From: Streptomyces sp. DG2A-72
GTDB lineage: Bacteria; Actinomycetota; Actinomycetes; Streptomycetales; Streptomycetaceae
DNA length: 64,000 nucleotides
Direction: 5' to 3'
Assembly (NCBI RefSeq): GCF_030499575.1
Contig: NZ_JASTLC010000001.1
Location: 2,566,001 to 2,630,000, forward strand
Shown here one piece after another: positions 57,036-64,000 of this stretch. Within the stretch, counting starts at the first letter, position 1; the number at the start of each line of letters is the position of its first letter. The notes under the pieces are model-generated. The model did no database searches and had not been told where the DNA came from. It saw only the letters and a program-made list of their open reading frames with translations. The position numbers and the translations under genes were made by a program.

Positions 57036-57815
57036 GTGCCGCTCCTCCCTGGAGCCGAGCCGTTCCGCCACGAGGGCGGGGAGGTCGGCGTCCTCCTCTG
57101 CCACGGCTTCACCGGCTCGCCGCAGTCGCTGCGTCCCTGGGCGGGGTATCTCGCCGAGCGCGGCCTGACCGTCTCGTTGCCGCTGCTGCCCGGGCACGGC
57201 ACTCGCTGGGAGGACATGCAGCTCACCGGCTGGCAGGACTGGTACGCGGAGGTGGACCGCGAGCTGCGCGCCCTGCGCGAGCGGTGCACGCAGGTGTTCG
57301 TCGCGGGCCTGTCCATGGGCGGCGCGCTGGCGCTGCGGCTGGCCGCCAAGCACGGGGACGCGATCAGCGGCGTCGTGGTCGTCAACCCGGCCAACAAGGT
57401 GCACGGCCTCACGGCGTACGCCCTTCCGGTGGCCCGCCATCTCGTCCGTACGACGAAGGGGATCGCCAGCGACATCGCCCTGCCCGGCAGCGCGGAGGTC
57501 GGGTACGACAAGGTGCCGCTGCACGCCGCGCACTCCCTGCGCCGGTTCTTCCGGCTGCTCGACGGCGAACTGCCGCAGGTCACCCAGCCGATGCTGCTCC
57601 TGCGCAGCCCTCAGGACCATGTCGTGCCGCCCGCCGACTCCGCGCGGATCCTCAGCCGGATCTCGTCGACGGACGTCCGGGAGATCCTGCTGGAACAGAG
57701 CTACCACGTGGCGACGTTGGACCACGATGCGGACCGGATCTTCGCGGAGAGCTTCGCGTTCATCGGCCGGCTCGCACCCAGTCTCGGCAAGGAAGGGACG
57801 GCCGCAGGTGGCTGA
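57036..57815 (+). CDS. Alpha/beta hydrolase (carboxylesterase / monoacylglycerol lipase type)
   Basis: The 259-residue protein has the oxyanion region LLCHGFTGSPQS, the nucleophile elbow GLSMGG, and the late Asp and His in LLLRSPQDHVV and LEQSYHVATLDHD. This set fits bacterial carboxylesterase/monoacylglycerol lipases such as Est30. GTG 57036 follows AGGAGA. It overlaps the next gene by 8 nt. The location beside a PlsC-like gene suggests a lipid role. Confidence 0.92.
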   Translation: MPLLPGAEPFRHEGGEVGVLLCHGFTGSPQSLRPWAGYLAERGLTVSLPLLPGHGTRWEDMQLTGWQDWYAEVDRELRALRERCTQVFVAGLSMGGALALRLAAKHGDAISGVVVVNPANKVHGLTAYALPVARHLVRTTKGIASDIALPGSAEVGYDKVPLHAAHSLRRFFRLLDGELPQVTQPMLLLRSPQDHVVPPADSARILSRISSTDVREILLEQSYHVATLDHDADRIFAESFAFIGRLAPSLGKEGTAAGG

Positions 57816-58419
57816 GCACGACTCCGACCGCGAGGACCGCGAGCCGGACGAGCAGGGTGTGCCCTTCGACGAGGCCGCCGCCTGGGAGGCGATCGTCGCG
57901 GGGTACGGCGAGGAGCCCAAGGACCCGCCGGGTGCCAAGCCGTTCAAGTCCGTCGAGGACCTGGCGCTGCTGGAGCCGGAGACCAACGACGAGAGCGCCG
58001 AGGAGACCAAGGACTCCACGAAGGGCTCCAAGGACAAGGACAAGGACGGTGAGGAGGAGGCGGCGAAACCTGCCGAGCCGCTCGGCAGCTCCGTCTCCTT
58101 CGCGCCCGGCGTCGGCCCCCGGGACTACACCGCGCCCGAGCCGTCCGAGGACGACTTCGCGGAGGACGACGAGGGCCACTTCGTACCGCCCGAGCCGCCG
58201 CCGCTGCCCGCCGCCGACGCCACCGCCAAGTTCGCCTGGCTCGGTGTGATCGGCGGGCCGCTCCTGCTGCTGCTCGCGGTTCTCCTCAGTTGGGAGATGA
58301 CCTGGTGGCTCACCACGCTCGGCATCGGCGGCTTCGTGGGCGGCTTCGCCACGTTGGTGATGCGGATGCGGACGGATGACGAGGACGACGACGATCCGGG
58401 GCGGGGAGCGGTCGTCTAG
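57808..58419 (+). CDS. Acidic membrane protein of unknown function
   Basis: The 203-residue protein has a long, very acidic Lys/Glu/Asp-rich cytoplasmic region (about residues 1-130), a Pro-rich stretch and two transmembrane helices (about 142-163 and 166-186), then an Asp-rich tail. GTG 57808 follows GGAAGGG and overlaps the lipase gene, so they form an operon. Similar Streptomyces proteins are known only as membrane proteins. Confidence 0.85.
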   Translation: MAEHDSDREDREPDEQGVPFDEAAAWEAIVAGYGEEPKDPPGAKPFKSVEDLALLEPETNDESAEETKDSTKGSKDKDKDGEEEAAKPAEPLGSSVSFAPGVGPRDYTAPEPSEDDFAEDDEGHFVPPEPPPLPAADATAKFAWLGVIGGPLLLLLAVLLSWEMTWWLTTLGIGGFVGGFATLVMRMRTDDEDDDDPGRGAVV

Positions 58420-58434
58420 CTCACCCGGGTTCTT

Positions 58435-59181
58435 CTAGTTCGCCGGGATTCTGAGGGCGGCCAGGACCGGGAGGTGGTCCGTGGCCGCCCTCAGGTCTGC
58501 GTCGGTGATCCCTGGGTGGCCGAGTGGCACCCCGCAGCCGAGCACCTCGATGCCCTTCGTAGCGAAGATCGCGTCGATACGGCGGTGGGGTGCGTCGCGG
58601 GTCCAGGTGTGCTCGGCGCCCCAGGGAGCGGTGGCCCAGCAGTCCTGGAGGGTGTGCGCGATCCGGGCGAAGGCACGGCCTCCTGGACGCTCGTTGAGGT
58701 CACCACCCGCGATCGCGTGGTCCACGCCCAGGCCGGCGAGGCGGTCGAGGAGCATGCCGCCCTGGTCGTACCGCTCGTCCTTCTGGAGGCTGAGATGGCA
58801 GCTGAGGACGCCGACGCGGACGCCGCCGAAGCGGACGACGGCGGTGGCGAAGCCGCGGCGGTGCTGGCCGGGGGTGAGCGGGAGGAGGACGTCCTCGGTC
58901 CGCTCGACGGTGGCACGGAGGTCGCAGAGAATCGCGGGTCCGGCTGCGCTCGCTCCGCCGGTGAGGATGACGAGGTTCGCTGCGCGGGCCAGGCGGGCGA
59001 GTTTCTTGCGCCAGCGGAAGAAGCGGGGGGCTTCTTGGATCAGGACCAGGTCGGGGGCGCAGGCGGTGATCACGCGGGCCAGGGCTTGGGGGTCGTCGCG
59101 CATCGAGCGGATGTTGTAGCTCAGGACGCGGACGAGGGCGGAACCGTCCGGCTCGGTACGGGAGTTGGGCAGCAGCTCCAT
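58435..59181 (-). CDS. Endonuclease/exonuclease/phosphatase (EEP) family protein
   Basis: The 248-residue protein has the EEP catalytic set: VLSYNIRSM, DLVLIQEA, SCHLSL, AGGDLNERPGG, RRIDAIFAT and ATDHLPVLA. It may be a nuclease or a phospholipid/inositol phosphatase. ATG 59181 is preferred over TTG 59190 because TAAATT (59189-59194) ends 7 nt before it, giving a leaderless mRNA. No signal peptide is visible. Confidence 0.9.
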   Translation of the reverse strand: MELLPNSRTEPDGSALVRVLSYNIRSMRDDPQALARVITACAPDLVLIQEAPRFFRWRKKLARLARAANLVILTGGASAAGPAILCDLRATVERTEDVLLPLTPGQHRRGFATAVVRFGGVRVGVLSCHLSLQKDERYDQGGMLLDRLAGLGVDHAIAGGDLNERPGGRAFARIAHTLQDCWATAPWGAEHTWTRDAPHRRIDAIFATKGIEVLGCGVPLGHPGITDADLRAATDHLPVLAALRIPAN

Positions 59182-59188
59182 GTGGATC

Positions 59189-59194
59189 AATTTA
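59189..59194 (-). promoter_or_regulatory. -10 element of the EEP gene (leaderless)
   Basis: TAAATT on the minus strand ends 7 nt before ATG 59181, with no RBS between. Confidence 0.5.
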
Positions 59195-59245
59195 CGCCCA
59201 ATAGCTCGGGGCGCGAGGCTTGTGGGCGACTGCCGGTTCGTTGTG

Positions 59246-59300
59246 GCTGGTCGCGCCCACGCGGCGGAGCCGCATGTTGATACAGCCCCGCGCCCCTGAG
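59246..59300. repeat. Dispersed Streptomyces repeat, long form
   Basis: GCTGGTCGCGC (59246-59256) and CCCCGCGCCCCTGAG (59286-59300) flank an insert of about 29 bp. The insert carries a GCGGC-gga-GCCGC hairpin. The same two flanking blocks occur in inverted orientation, with only 4 bp between them, at 62237-62267. It lies in the EEP-glkA gap. Confidence 0.65.
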
Positions 59301-59319
59301 GGCGTCACCGACCGCCCTC

Positions 59320-60273
59320 TTACATGATCGGGTCCGGCTCCCTCGCCAGGTCGGCAGCGCCCACCAGCCCGGCCTTGTTGCCCAGCTGCGCCGCGATCAC
59401 ATCCGCCACCGGGCGCCAGTTGCCGCCGACCAGCCAGCGCTTGTAGGACTTGCGGATGGGGTCGAGGACGAGTTCGCCCTCGTCGGAGAGGCCGCCGCCG
59501 ACGATGAAGGCGGAGGGGTCGAAGAGGGAGGCGAGGTCGGCGAGGCCGGCGCCGGCCCAGCGGGCGAGTTCGCGGTAGGAGTCGACGGCGACGGGGTCGC
59601 CCTGGCGGGCGGCCATGGAGATGTGCTTGCCCTCGATGCCGTCGGGGGTGCCGTCGCCCATGCCCAGCAGGAGCTCGGCGTTCTCGGGGGTGGCGTTGGC
59701 GCGCTGCTTGGCGTATCTCACCAGGGCGCGGCCGGAGGCGTACTGCTCCCAGCAGCCCTGTGAGCCGCAGCCGCAGAGCAGGCCGTCCGGGACCATGCGG
59801 ATGTGGCCGAACTCGGCGGCGACGCCGAAGTGGCCGCGGCGCAGCTTGTTGCCGATGATGATGCCGCCGCCGAGGCCGGTGCCGAGCGTGATGCAGATGA
59901 CGTTGCGGTGGCCCTTGCCGGCGCCGAACTTGTACTCGCCCCATGCGGCGGCGTTGGCGTCGTTCTCCACGACCACGGGGAGGCCGACGCGGGCCTCGAC
60001 CTTCTCCTTCAGCGGCTCCTGGCGCCAGTCGATGTTGGGCGCGAAGTAGACCGTGGAGCGCTGGCGGTTGACGTAACCGGCGGCACCGATACCCACGCCG
60101 ACGATCTCGTGCCCGGCACGTGCGCCCTCCACGGCGGAGGCGATGGCGTCCACGATGCCCTCGGGCGTGCCCGGGGTCGGCACCTTGTGGGTCGAGAGGA
60201 TGTTGCCTTCCTCGTCGACCACGCCGGCCGCGATCTTCGTGCCGCCGATGTCGACGCCGATGGTGAGTCCCAT
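59320..60273 (-). CDS. glkA: ROK-family glucokinase
   Basis: The 317-residue enzyme phosphorylates glucose with ATP. It has the ATP-binding GVDIGGTKIAAGVVD, the catalytic DANAAAWGEY and the ROK zinc motif Cys167-Gly-Cys169-Gly-Ser-Gln-Gly-Cys174 with His157. In S. coelicolor glkA is central to carbon catabolite repression. ATG 60273 follows GAGGGA. Confidence 0.97.
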   Translation of the reverse strand: MGLTIGVDIGGTKIAAGVVDEEGNILSTHKVPTPGTPEGIVDAIASAVEGARAGHEIVGVGIGAAGYVNRQRSTVYFAPNIDWRQEPLKEKVEARVGLPVVVENDANAAAWGEYKFGAGKGHRNVICITLGTGLGGGIIIGNKLRRGHFGVAAEFGHIRMVPDGLLCGCGSQGCWEQYASGRALVRYAKQRANATPENAELLLGMGDGTPDGIEGKHISMAARQGDPVAVDSYRELARWAGAGLADLASLFDPSAFIVGGGLSDEGELVLDPIRKSYKRWLVGGNWRPVADVIAAQLGNKAGLVGAADLAREPDPIM

Positions 60274-60328
60274 GAATCCCTCAGTTTCGGTCGAGCCCCG
60301 CTACGGCCAACCGTACCCGAGGGGGGCG

Positions 60329-60862
60329 TCAGTCCAAGTCGATGCGCTGGCCGGGGCCGGTGCCCTCGCCGGGGTCGTCGGGGTCGTCCCGGTCGGGGGA
60401 CTCGTTCAGTTCGTCCATGCGGCCGGTCCAGCGTTGCTCCTGGGCCTGGACGGCGGAGCGGTAGGCGGCGAGGAGTTCGTTGCCTGCGGCCGCGAGGTGG
60501 TCGAAGACGTCCGGGTTGCGCTCGATCACGGGCTCCACGGCGGCCTTGGCCTGCTGGACGACCTGGCGCACCATCTGCTCGGCGGCGGGTCCGGCGACCG
60601 CACCGAACAGCGGGGACTGCAGACCGGACAGCTTGTCCGCGACGGTGTCGACGAGCTTGCGCAGTTCCTCGGCGGCCGAGCCCGGCGGCGGGCCGTAGGC
60701 GGAGCGGCGGCGGGCCTTCTCCGCCGCGAGATCCTCGGCACACGCTGTCGCCCAGGCGTCGGCGTCGGCCGCGCGTACCTCGTCGACGGCTTCCCGCTCG
60801 GCGGTCTCGTTCTTCTCGAGCTTCTCCTGAGCGGGGTCGGACGCGGGGCGCTCTTCGCTCAT
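60329..60862 (-). CDS. DUF5304 family protein
   Basis: The 177-residue soluble protein is helical, with acidic and disordered ends. The central part (EELRKLVDTVADKLSGLQSPLFGAVAGPAAEQMVRQVVQQAKAAVEPVIERNPDVFDHLAAAGNELLAAYRS, split) is the conserved core. ATG 60862 follows CAGGAGAG. It lies between the ArsA-like ATPase and glkA on the same strand. Function unknown. Confidence 0.85.
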   Translation of the reverse strand: MSEERPASDPAQEKLEKNETAEREAVDEVRAADADAWATACAEDLAAEKARRRSAYGPPPGSAAEELRKLVDTVADKLSGLQSPLFGAVAGPAAEQMVRQVVQQAKAAVEPVIERNPDVFDHLAAAGNELLAAYRSAVQAQEQRWTGRMDELNESPDRDDPDDPGEGTGPGQRIDLD

Positions 60863-60921
60863 GGCGGACTCTCCTGACTACGGTTCGTCTCTACGACGTT
60901 ACCCGAACGGGCGTACCGGTT

Positions 60922-62100
60922 TCACCGTGTCCGGGGCCATAGATCGGGGTCCGGCACGCATCGGATGCGCAGCTCGCCGTCGCGCAGGGCGGCGCCGTCG
61001 ACGGTGCAGCGGCGCAGGGCGGACGGCAGCGGGACGATACGCCGGAACCGCCCTGCCGTGACGACGAGTTCGTCGCCGCGCCGGACGAGGTCCAGGTCGT
61101 CCCGCTGGGCGCCGGGCAGCGGGATGTGCCAGACGAGGACCCGGCTGCCGCCGTCGTCGGCGAGCCGGTCGGTGACCGGCCACTCGACGGTGGAGGGGCG
61201 TGTGTTGACGCCGGGGACGGTGAGGGCTGTGAGGTCGTCGGTACCGCGCGGGTCCCGTCCCAGGTGGGCGACGACCTGGATCTCGTACGCCCCCTCCCAC
61301 TCCTCCAGTGCCTTGCGCTGCTGGGCGACGGGACCGGCGAGCCAGCTGTCGGCGGCGGTGTCGGGCAGGACGCGGTTGGCGACGAGGACGTCGGGGCGCA
61401 GGCCGCGCAGGGCGAGGGCGAGGGTGGCGGTGCGTACGGCGTCTGCGCCGCTCGGGCCGGGCTCCGCGACCAGTCGTACGACGGTGTTCCGGTCGGCGAT
61501 GACGGCCTCGACGGCGGCCAGCTCGGTGTCCCAGCGGGCGGCGGTCTCGTACAGCCACTCCGCGGGCAGGGGGACCCCGGCGAGCCGCCCCAGCACGGGG
61601 CGCAGGGCGCGGGCCGCCTGCCGTTCGGGCGGGAGGAGGCGGCGCAGGTAGCGGCGGAGCTCCTCGGGCAGGGAGAGGAGGGCCAGGGCGTCGGGGATGG
61701 CCGGGAGGTCTACGACGAGCAGTTCGTGCGCCTCCGCGAGCGCGGCGTCCCGTAGCGCGCGGAGCAGCGTGAGCTCTTCCGCGCCGGGGAGCGGGGTGAC
61801 TTCCTCCGGGTCCAGCCGTGAGGCGCCGAGCAGGTCGAAGGCTGCGGTCGCGCGTTCCTGGAAGGCGGCGAGGTCGTCCCGGAACGCGCCGGCGGCGTCC
61901 GGTCGCCAGGCGGTCAGGTGCGGGGCGACGCGGTTCGGGGCCGGACCGACGCTCGCCCCCAGGGCGGCCCCGAGCGTGTCCGTCCGATCGCCGCTCAGCA
62001 CCAGCGTCTCGACGCCGTCGCGGGCGGCGGCGAGTGCGGTGGCGGCGGCGACGGTCGTACGGCCGCTGCCGCCCGGGCCGGTGATCAGGATGGTGCGCAT
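60922..62100 (-). CDS. ArsA/GET3-like ATPase with altered P-loop
   Basis: The 392-residue protein has the fold order of ArsA-type SIMIBI ATPases: an N-terminal P-loop, DLPAIPDALALLSLPEELRRYLRRLLPPE, and VLVANRVLPD. A C-terminal HSP20-like beta domain (about 310-390) follows. The P-loop is G8-P-G-G-S-G-R14-T15-T16: the signature Lys after the first Gly is Pro and the catalytic Lys is Arg. ATG 62100 has no RBS; TACGGT lies 8 nt upstream, suggesting a leaderless mRNA. The position matches Rv2184c of M. tuberculosis. Substrate unknown. Confidence 0.88.
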   Translation of the reverse strand: MRTILITGPGGSGRTTVAAATALAAARDGVETLVLSGDRTDTLGAALGASVGPAPNRVAPHLTAWRPDAAGAFRDDLAAFQERATAAFDLLGASRLDPEEVTPLPGAEELTLLRALRDAALAEAHELLVVDLPAIPDALALLSLPEELRRYLRRLLPPERQAARALRPVLGRLAGVPLPAEWLYETAARWDTELAAVEAVIADRNTVVRLVAEPGPSGADAVRTATLALALRGLRPDVLVANRVLPDTAADSWLAGPVAQQRKALEEWEGAYEIQVVAHLGRDPRGTDDLTALTVPGVNTRPSTVEWPVTDRLADDGGSRVLVWHIPLPGAQRDDLDLVRRGDELVVTAGRFRRIVPLPSALRRCTVDGAALRDGELRIRCVPDPDLWPRTR

Positions 62101-62236
62101 GGGTTTGAACCGTAACGGACGTGACGCTCAGCCCTCGTATCAAGGTGCCCGGCGCTGGTGCTCAGGGGTCGGCCGCGCAGCCCGGCGCTGACGGGTTGCC
62201 GCCCGCGGCTACGCAGGCCGACGGGGCTGCAACCCC

Positions 62237-62267
62237 CTGAGGGGCGCGGGGAACTGCGCGACCAGCC
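62237..62267. repeat. Dispersed Streptomyces repeat, short form
   Basis: CTGAGGGGCGCGGGG (62237-62251), AACT and GCGCGACCAGC (62256-62266) make the inverted partner of the element at 59246-59300, lacking its insert. It lies in the gap between the ArsA-like gene and the SRPBCC gene. This core recurs in intergenic regions of many Streptomyces genomes as I recall them. Confidence 0.65.
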
Positions 62268-62305
62268 CCCACTCACCCGCAGCCCGCGTCCTACGGATGA
62301 ACCCC

Positions 62306-62752
62306 CTACTCCACCGGCCCCGACTCCACCCGCTTCTTCAGTCCCGCCAGCGCTCGGTCCGTGATGACCTTTTCGGCCTTGCGCTTGATCATGCCGAGCA
62401 TGGGGATCTTGACGTCGACGGTCAGCCGGTAGGTGACCTCGGTCGAACCGGCGCCGGCCGGCTTGAGGATGTAGGAGCCGTCGAGGGACCGCAGCATCTG
62501 GGACTTCACCAGCGTCCACGACACCTCGTGCTCACCGGTCCAGGTGTACGCCAGCGTCTGGTCGTCCTTGATCGCCCCGGCGTCCATGACCAGACGGACC
62601 TCCTCGGCCCGCCCCTTCCCGTCCGTCCGGAGGACCTCCGCCTCCTTCACCTCGCCGGTCCAGTCCGGGTAGCGGGCGAAGTCGGCGATCACCCCCATGA
62701 CGTCGGCCGGTGCCGCCTCGATCGTGATGCTCGAGCTGGTGTGTTCCGCCAT
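62306..62752 (-). CDS. START/SRPBCC domain protein
   Basis: The 148-residue protein has the helix-grip pattern of the polyketide cyclase/START superfamily, with SITIEAAPADVMGVIADFARYPDWTGEVKEAEVL at the N-terminus and a long C-terminal helix. Such domains bind lipids or other hydrophobic ligands. ATG 62752 follows GGAGG. It corresponds to Rv2185c (TB16.3) by sequence type and position next to the ArsA-like ATPase. Confidence 0.9.
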   Translation of the reverse strand: MAEHTSSSITIEAAPADVMGVIADFARYPDWTGEVKEAEVLRTDGKGRAEEVRLVMDAGAIKDDQTLAYTWTGEHEVSWTLVKSQMLRSLDGSYILKPAGAGSTEVTYRLTVDVKIPMLGMIKRKAEKVITDRALAGLKKRVESGPVE

Positions 62753-62881
62753 CGCCGTGGCTCCTCCAGATGCGGGCCGGTAGATCGTCCAGATCTCATG
62801 CGCACTATGTGTGCAGCGTGAAGGCTACCGCGCGCCCGATCTGCCGACTTCACCCCCATGGCCCGCCTTGCCGGAAAGCAC

Positions 62882-63679
62882 TCACCACTCCAGCGCCCAC
62901 GGCTTCCCCGTCCCCGCGAAGTGCCCGACGTTCACGCACTCCGTGGCCCCGAGCCGCATCCGGCGGACGAGGGGTTGGTGGACGTGGCCGAAGAGGGCAT
63001 AGCGCGGCCTGGTCCGGCGGATCGCCGCCAGCAGCGCCCGGCTGCCCCGCTCGAAACGTCGCGCCACGGTGTCGTAGACCAGTTCGGGGACCTCCGGAGG
63101 GATGTGCGTGCAGAGCACGTCCACCTCCCCCACCGCCTCGATCTTCGCCGCGTATTCCTCGTCGCTGATCTCGTACGGCGTGCGCATGGGCGTGCGGAGT
63201 CCGCCGCCGACGAAGCCGAAGACCCGGCCGCCGATCTCCACCCGCTCCCCGTCGAGGACGGTCGTGCCCGGCCCGGCGTACTCGGCCCACAAGGGCGGCA
63301 TGTCGACATTGCCGTACGTCGCATACGTCGGCGTCGGGAACGCGGCGAACATCTCGGCGTACTGCTTGCGCACCGCCTTCTCGATCGCGGCGGCGCGGTC
63401 CCCGCCGATGCCCGCCCACAGGCTCGCCCCGAACTGCCGTGCCTCCTCGAAGCGCCGGGCGGTGCGCAGCTCGACGATACGGTCGGCGTTCTCGACGCCG
63501 AACAGGTCGGGGAAGATGCCGCGCGAGTGGTCGGCGTAGTCGAGGAACAGCACCAGGTCGCCCAGGCAGATCAGGGCATCCGCAGCGTCACCGGCTCTGG
63601 CCAGGTCGCGGGCGTTACCGTGCACGTCACTGACCACATGAATGCGTGTCCTGCGGTTACCCGGTCGTGAGGGTGCCAT
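62882..63679 (-). CDS. Metallophosphoesterase
   Basis: The 265-residue protein has the five metal motifs of calcineurin-like phosphoesterases: SDVHGN (Asp18, His20), CLGDLV, YGNVD, CTHIPPE and FGHVHQP. ATG 63679 is chosen because TACCCT lies 8 nt upstream and no RBS is seen; the upstream frame to 63865 lacks similarity. It may hydrolyse a nucleotide or lipid phosphate. It is divergent from the acyl-CoA ligase gene. Confidence 0.9.
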   Translation of the reverse strand: MAPSRPGNRRTRIHVVSDVHGNARDLARAGDAADALICLGDLVLFLDYADHSRGIFPDLFGVENADRIVELRTARRFEEARQFGASLWAGIGGDRAAAIEKAVRKQYAEMFAAFPTPTYATYGNVDMPPLWAEYAGPGTTVLDGERVEIGGRVFGFVGGGLRTPMRTPYEISDEEYAAKIEAVGEVDVLCTHIPPEVPELVYDTVARRFERGSRALLAAIRRTRPRYALFGHVHQPLVRRMRLGATECVNVGHFAGTGKPWALEW

Positions 63680-63867
63680 GGCGATCAAGGGTAGGCCTGT
63701 GCGATGTCCGTGAACAGTGCAGGCTGGACCTGCGGTTGCTGGCACGGCCTCAAAACCGTGAACTACTGTGCAAGAAGGAACACCAATCTGTGTGACGCAG
63801 CGAACATCTCGCCGGGACCCCCTGTCGAAGAAGCCATACCGGCGGGTAACGTCCGGGCAGTCCACTA

Positions 63868-63894
63868 GTACTCAGGGTTTCAATCATTGAGTAC
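63868..63894. promoter_or_regulatory. Inverted repeat in the metallophosphoesterase / acyl-CoA ligase gap
   Basis: GTACTCA (63868-63874) and TGAGTAC (63888-63894) are perfect 7-bp inverted half-sites, 13 bp apart. The same half-sites make up the MacR box, but there they are in the opposite arrangement (TGAGTAC-nn-GTACTCA). Confidence 0.45.
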
Positions 63895-63967
63895 CTGCCC
63901 GAGCCTTGGACCGCACCGTCGCAGCACACAACGTCGTGGCGCCGGCGCCCTATGAGGAGCAGCAGTC

Positions 63968-64000
63968 TTGCGCGAGTTCAGCCTTCCGGCTCTGTACGAA
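63968..64000 (+). CDS. fadD: Long-chain fatty acyl-CoA ligase, first codons only
   Basis: TTG 63968 follows GAGGAGC and opens a frame reading MREFSLPALYE up to the window edge. This matches the N-terminus of AMP-forming FadD15-like ligases that I recall from this Streptomyces locus. The synteny with Rv2187 supports it. Only 11 residues are visible, so the call is tentative. Confidence 0.6.
   Translation, partial: MREFSLPALYE

Noticed and set aside
63700..63960. A possible tRNA or small RNA in the last intergenic gap.
   Set aside because: No cloverleaf, anticodon loop or TpsiC-type GGTTCGA sequence could be found; only the inverted repeat at 63868-63894 stands out.

Overview
This window is chromosomal DNA of a high-GC actinomycete, almost certainly a Streptomyces close to S. 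coelicolor or S. avermitilis. The evidence is the roughly 70% GC content, many GTG and TTG starts, the complete Streptomyces-type dcw (division and cell wall) cluster and a gene order that I recognise as the S. coelicolor SCO2075-SCO2131 neighbourhood. No tRNA, rRNA, CRISPR array, prophage or insertion sequence was seen. It is a core-genome region rather than a mobile island.

Positions 1-23000. A truncated DksA/TraR-type gene with a histone-like lysine-rich N-terminus is followed by a T-box-controlled ileS. The minus-strand dcw block then runs, in transcription order, rsmH-ftsL-ftsI-murE-murF-mraY-murD-ftsW-murG-ftsQ-ftsZ-pgeF-yggS-sepF-yggT-divIVA. Most genes overlap by 4 nt or lie a few bases apart. 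A promoter precedes rsmH, and the 286-bp ftsQ-ftsZ gap holds what look like ftsZ control elements.

Positions 23000-37000. A beta-carbonic anhydrase gene is followed by a MoxR ATPase - DUF58 - transglutaminase operon. Next come a DUF3040 membrane protein, a methyltransferase, a HEPN protein of the SAV_6107 type, a three-gene operon (degenerate ABC ATPase, YhgE/Pip-like membrane protein, TetR repressor) with a clear palindromic operator, and a phytoene-dehydrogenase-like flavoprotein.

Positions 37000-50000. A membrane protein with a long Tyr/Gln/Gly-rich tail is followed by metF, thiE, an Rv2175c-like DNA-binding protein, a ferredoxin-reductase-like enzyme and the TPP-riboswitch operon thiO-thiS-thiG. 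A PASTA-domain Ser/Thr kinase, endonuclease IV, a small unknown protein, a sulfite-oxidase-like protein, and bacterioferritin with its ferredoxin (the latter behind an iron box) complete this part.

Positions 50000-64000. Class II DAHP synthase diverges from a Trp-attenuated trpL-trpE(G) unit. Then follow phosphofructokinase, the MacRS-type two-component system, a PlsC-like acyltransferase, a lipase-like hydrolase, an EEP nuclease, glucokinase, a DUF5304 protein, an ArsA-like ATPase, a START/SRPBCC protein, a metallophosphoesterase and the first codons of a fatty acyl-CoA ligase.

Functional links. The left third builds and divides the cell wall. The middle supplies thiamine, one-carbon and iron functions. 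The right third combines entry to the shikimate pathway, Trp synthesis, glycolysis and a lipid-associated gene group that is also clustered in Mycobacterium tuberculosis (Rv2182c-Rv2187). The most notable observations are an IleRS whose HxGH signature reads GAHH, a repeated TANNNT-N6-8-start layout predicting many leaderless mRNAs, two P-loop proteins whose catalytic Lys is Arg, a candidate HEPN ribonuclease, and several unlisted operator-like palindromes.
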